DNA from: DASYML01 sp036399835
Lineage (GTDB): Bacteria > Acidobacteriota > Blastocatellia > Pyrinomonadales > Pyrinomonadaceae
Assembly: GCA_036399835.1 (NCBI GenBank)
Contig: DASWMI010000077.1
Location: 1-15,912, forward strand
Length of the DNA: 15,912 nucleotides
Direction: 5' to 3'
Shown here: piece after piece, positions 14,701-15,912 of the stretch
How positions within the stretch are numbered: the first letter of the stretch is position 1
Layout of the letters: each line of letters starts with the position of its first letter
Made by a program: the position numbers and the translations under genes
The notes under the pieces: model-generated
Database searches by the model: none
The model's input: only the letters and a program-made list of their open reading frames with translations
Told to the model about the DNA's origin: nothing

Positions 14701-14954
14701 ATTCCTTTCGCCGTCTGGTCCAGAGGGGTTTTGAGGCAGCGCTGGACCAGATGTTTGCGCGCGGTGCTTTCGCCGGACGCACAGCCGCTACCTCTTACCA
14801 GGTCATCACGGATGCTTCCGTCAACACGCCCGCCAGTGTGGACCAGGGCCGCTTTATCGTCGAGCTGCGCGTCGCGCCGTCTCTGCCGCTGACCTTTATC
14901 ACCGTGCGTATGGTCCAGACCAACGACCGCTCGACCGTCACCGAAGGGAGATAA
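11733..14954 (+). CDS. Very long contractile sheath-like protein 2 with insertions
   Basis: A 1073-residue protein, roughly half again as long as sheath 1, starting at ATG 9 nt after GAGGT (11719-11723). Residues 1-105 are a sheath N terminus (LPRMDIAVFVGFAASGPVNQ; AVREFFRNGGRRCWIIRVA). Three copies of a beta module follow at 162-201, 280-316 and 371-407 (GSLVRVDFGRRQLWLTVREV type). Residues 540-632 resume the sheath core (LRYQRSTPHSLKGIHAALGI; EEATLIAVPDA), interrupted by two W-FLDCD segments and an FnIII-like domain (699-772). The core continues at 784-870 (VHRALLRLCAARGDIFALLA; SYGALYHPWL) and the C-terminal sheath domain ends the protein (GFEAALDQMFARGAFAG; GRFIVELRVAPSLPLTFITV). The stretch 214-275 is Arg/Cys/Trp-rich and reads better in another frame. 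The protein probably forms a specialised sheath ring near the baseplate or tail end, with surface-exposed decorations. Confidence 0.85.
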   Translation: MSATRLANTSRRLPGLRFEAQSPPLAESLPRMDIAVFVGFAASGPVNQPVVIEDSAQFAAIFGEDAKLAWDLERGEALRAYLGPAVREFFRNGGRRCWIIRVAEGAKYNHFPVPALLEHRKSGELLPAFARARSEGSWSDGLRVGASLNTRSLEVTKASFADYEFELSLASPSDVQAGDLLRFQLREDGYLLFCFVKSVQPVEQETQAPPPLETASAKQRRLARRRAVRIRCHKPLWCKTRWRRRAGCAHISASARIIFKGSPGPRIETRHWCFSDMDRSVTLHLVSDLSGAPEVGALLRVDFGHSQLWLRVLAREADELPEVVPALPTVKVSARVERMLLPQPMRALTFDQEGASRLIEIAGRPAMQGQSIRLSASVALADAPAPGSLVRVDFGRRQLWLTVREVNSVVDEMDQSSTALVQIEGEGFWLLTAQPELSSEAAVEAERLTFELLVREGADNPLRLGELGFEQQHPRYWADWPTDEQRYEGMETQTFVAARRLAPDTLHEPFPLAGRNAKSLSTQHANPASEEDQEQSATDFYLPLAMPLVAEEFLGAVSLPASALKRDGLATFNSTLFLDSLLTDSGVEDLLAQADYLRYQRSTPHSLKGIHAALGIEEATLIAVPDAVHRGWTNQPFEQPPPEPSEHPVHPEWWRFLDCDPPPTALPTASEPAWENFLDCDLLLLDAPELENDSAAQSGTIELVWSSVEGATRYLLEESRSAAWNGAEVIYTGEKTRLVIYGRSVGDFYYRVRAEAGRVKSDWSAGIAVRTSSAMQWQVHKAEVYEAGALVDVHRALLRLCAARGDIFALLALPEHYREDDAITHAGVIRPATGRMFNLPVKTQTGAASVMPLSLGEERATSYGALYHPWLITRRDDRLSPWQSMPPDGAACGVLSQRALSRGAWIAPANELLRGVVALAPPLARARWQELQDAQVNIFRHEPRGFLSLSADTLSSDPDLRPINVRRLLILLRRLALRLGATYVFEPNDDSFRRLVQRGFEAALDQMFARGAFAGRTAATSYQVITDASVNTPASVDQGRFIVELRVAPSLPLTFITVRMVQTNDRSTVTEGR
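12216..12953 (+). repeat. Three diverged copies of a beta module inside sheath 2
   Basis: Protein-level repeats at 12216-12335, 12570-12680 and 12843-12953. Each has a strand of the type (V/E)xLxLxS, a loop with PxxGxLLR, an aromatic strand (VDFGxxQLWLxV in copies 2 and 3; RFQLREDGYLLFCFV in copy 1), then an acidic tail. Copies 2 and 3 are clearly related, copy 1 more weakly. Confidence 0.6.
13827..14048 (+). other. Fibronectin type III-like domain within sheath 2
   Basis: Residues 699-772 read GTIELVWSSVEGATRYLLEE, a central ...VIYTGEKTRLVIY segment and GDFYYRVRAEAGRVKSDWSA. This is the Trp / Tyr / Tyr-x-Val-x-Ala pattern of FnIII folds. It is inserted between two halves of the sheath core and would project from the particle surface, where it could bind other proteins or glycans. 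Confidence 0.7.
14944..14950 (+). promoter_or_regulatory. Shine-Dalgarno AAGGGAG deciding a TTG start
   Basis: AAGGGAG lies at the very end of the sheath 2 gene, 9 nt before TTG at 14960. No in-frame ATG or GTG occurs before the conserved tube-protein core, so TTG is the start. Confidence 0.7.
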
Positions 14955-14959
14955 GCCGC

Positions 14960-15643
14960 TTGTCGAATCAGGCTAATGAAACCGTCAAGTATCCTTTCAC
15001 CGCCTTTAATTTCGCGGTCGAGATAAATGTGCCGGGCGTTTCGAGCAAAATCTGTAGCGCGGCATTCTCCGAATGCGACGGGCTGGATATGAGCATGGAG
15101 GTTAAGACGATTCGGGAAGGCGGCAACGGCAGCACGCAATACAGGATGGCTGGTCCAGTCGCTTACGGGCAACTGACTTTAAAACGCGGGATGACCGCGA
15201 CCTTCGACCTCTGGGACTGGTTCAACGCGACCTTGAATAATGCCAGGCTGCGCGCGGATGCGGAGGTCGTCATCTTCGCCGGTGACGGTCAGACGGAGCG
15301 CGCGCGCTTTATCCTCAAGCGATGTTTGCCGGTCAAGGTCAAGGCGCCGGGGCTGAACGGGAAGGATGGGATGGTCGCGATAGAGGAATTGCAGCTCGCC
15401 TATGAATCCATGCGGCTCAAGCGTCCGGGGGGCGCAGGCCTCTCGCTCAACCTGAGCGCGGGAGTAGAGCTTGGCGCGGAGGCTTCCTTTAGCGCCGAGG
15501 CGTCCTTCAGCGCGGGCGCATCGATTGAAGCCAGCGCGTCGCTCGACGTGGGCGCTTCCATCGGAGCCAGCGCATCAATCGGCGGTGAAGCTTCAATCGG
15601 CATCGGCGGCAGTTCGTCGAGTTCCAAGTTCACTATTGGTTAG
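14960..15643 (+). CDS. Tail tube protein 2 with hexapeptide-repeat tail
   Basis: A 227-residue protein starting at TTG, 5 bp after the sheath 2 stop. Residues 10-154 are a tube-protein domain: YPFTAFNFAVEINVPG, AAFSECDGLDMSMEVKTIRE (34-53), YGQLTLKRGMTATFDLWDWF and KVKAPGLNGKDGMVAIEELQ with LAYESMRLKRP. The usual family member ends about here. Residues 165-218 add nine successive six-residue units of the form (L/F/I)-x-x-x-(A/V/G)-(S/E), followed by a Ser run and FTIG. In eCIS the second tube protein generally forms the ring joining tube to baseplate hub, which fits its place just before the hub gene. The tail would hang into the lumen or off the ring surface. Tube-family identity is clear; the role of the tail is unknown. 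Confidence 0.92.
   Translation: MSNQANETVKYPFTAFNFAVEINVPGVSSKICSAAFSECDGLDMSMEVKTIREGGNGSTQYRMAGPVAYGQLTLKRGMTATFDLWDWFNATLNNARLRADAEVVIFAGDGQTERARFILKRCLPVKVKAPGLNGKDGMVAIEELQLAYESMRLKRPGGAGLSLNLSAGVELGAEASFSAEASFSAGASIEASASLDVGASIGASASIGGEASIGIGGSSSSSKFTIG
15452..15613 (+). repeat. 18-bp-period repeat coding nine hexapeptides
   Basis: Nine in-register six-residue units (residues 165-218 of tube 2), for example LGAEAS, FSAEAS, FSAGAS, IEASAS, LDVGAS, IGASAS, IGGEAS. They fit the left-handed beta-helix hexapeptide rule [LIV]-[GAED]-X2-[STAV]-X, with Phe in place of Ile/Leu twice. Codons vary between copies, so selection acts on the protein, not on a fresh DNA duplication. Confidence 0.8.
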
Positions 15644-15698
15644 TCAGTTTGATTAGCAGTTGGTCGGAAAGGTTTCGCGTCTATCTGAGGAGGTTTAG

Positions 15699-15912
15699 AT
15701 GAGCACTGACAAGAAAGCTACGCTTTATGAGCTTGACGCCAAGGGTGAACCCTTACCCCCAGGGACAGGCAAGAAGGTCGAAGTGCAGTTCAACCCGGAG
15801 ACGCTCAAGGTGGCCTACGCCAACCAGATTGCACAATCAGCCACGGCTCAGCCAAACCAGACCGGAGCACCGGCGAGCGGCACGGGCGATAAGCGCGGCA
15901 CGGCTCCGATGC
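15699..15912 (+). CDS. CIS_tube / LysM-type hub protein, N-terminal part (truncated by window end)
   Basis: Only 71 residues lie in the window. GAGGAGG (15687-15693) precedes the ATG by 5 nt. The text KKVEVQFNPETLKVAYANQI is the signature start of the contractile-injection-system tube/hub family (Afp7/Pvc7-like), whose full members usually carry a LysM domain further on and connect the tube end to the spike and baseplate. Residues 46-71 (AQSATAQPNQTGAPASGTGD then KRGTAPM) are a low-complexity linker also usual after this motif. The gene must continue past 15912. Confidence 0.85.
   Translation, partial: MSTDKKATLYELDAKGEPLPPGTGKKVEVQFNPETLKVAYANQIAQSATAQPNQTGAPASGTGDKRGTAPM

Noticed and set aside
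11733..14954. Frequent GGACC/GGTCC pentamers, suggesting an uptake or regulatory word
   Set aside because: A rough count in this gene gives about 17 against about 10 expected at this base composition; codon use at Val-Gln and Asp-Gln junctions can explain it.
5867..15912. Prophage remnant as an alternative to an injection system
   Set aside because: No capsid, portal, terminase, integrase or lysis genes are seen; the DUF4255 tube terminator and CIS_tube hub start are typical of injection systems.
1..15912. CRISPR array, tRNA, rRNA, insertion sequence or toxin/effector gene
   Set aside because: No regularly spaced direct repeats, no tRNA-like cloverleaf or rRNA stretch, no transposase motifs, and no recognisable effector domain were found on either strand.

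Overview
The window is high-GC, densely coded bacterial DNA. Its main content is the 5' part of a contractile injection system (phage-tail-like, eCIS/Afp/PVC-type) locus, which runs off the right edge. A zinc-ribbon/PH membrane protein, a DUF6599-like exported protein, a BTAD (SARP-type) regulator and an eCIS locus together look like an Acidobacteriota genome, perhaps Blastocatellia. This is an inference from gene content; there is no rRNA or other marker to settle it.

Left flank (1-5346): a two-gene unit encodes a REC / degenerate GGDEF / REC protein and a small zinc-ribbon membrane protein with a bacterial PH domain. A signal-peptide protein with a C-terminal membrane anchor (DUF6599-like) follows. 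About 550 bp without a protein gene comes next. On the minus strand it can fold into three hairpins, each carrying a G5A motif in or next to its loops, followed by a strong stem-loop and a run of seven T: a candidate structured RNA. A minus-strand class V aminotransferase (PLP enzyme) ends the flank.

Control region (5347-5866): divergent promoter candidates lie here. The rightward one is near-consensus (TTGACA, 17 bp, TATAAA) and would make a roughly 400-nt untranslated leader in front of the BTAD regulator, which is the probable pathway-specific activator of the downstream genes.

Injection-system locus (5867-15912, all plus strand): BTAD regulator; an 84-aa protein whose SD/start region is an exact 11-bp tandem duplication; a Pvc16/Afp16-type (DUF4255) tube-end protein starting at TTG; an unrecognised 337-aa protein overlapping it by ATGA; sheath 1 (681 aa); tube 1 (150 aa); a very long sheath 2 (1073 aa) with three repeats of a beta module and an FnIII-like insertion; tube 2 (227 aa) with a hexapeptide-repeat tail; and the start of a CIS_tube/LysM-type hub protein (Afp7/Pvc7-like). 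Spike, baseplate, tape measure, AAA+ ATPase and effectors are not in the window and would be expected beyond the right edge.

The least ordinary items are the left-handed-beta-helix-like tail on tube 2, the architecture of sheath 2 with a block that looks locally frame-shifted, and the candidate minus-strand RNA with repeated GGGGGA motifs.
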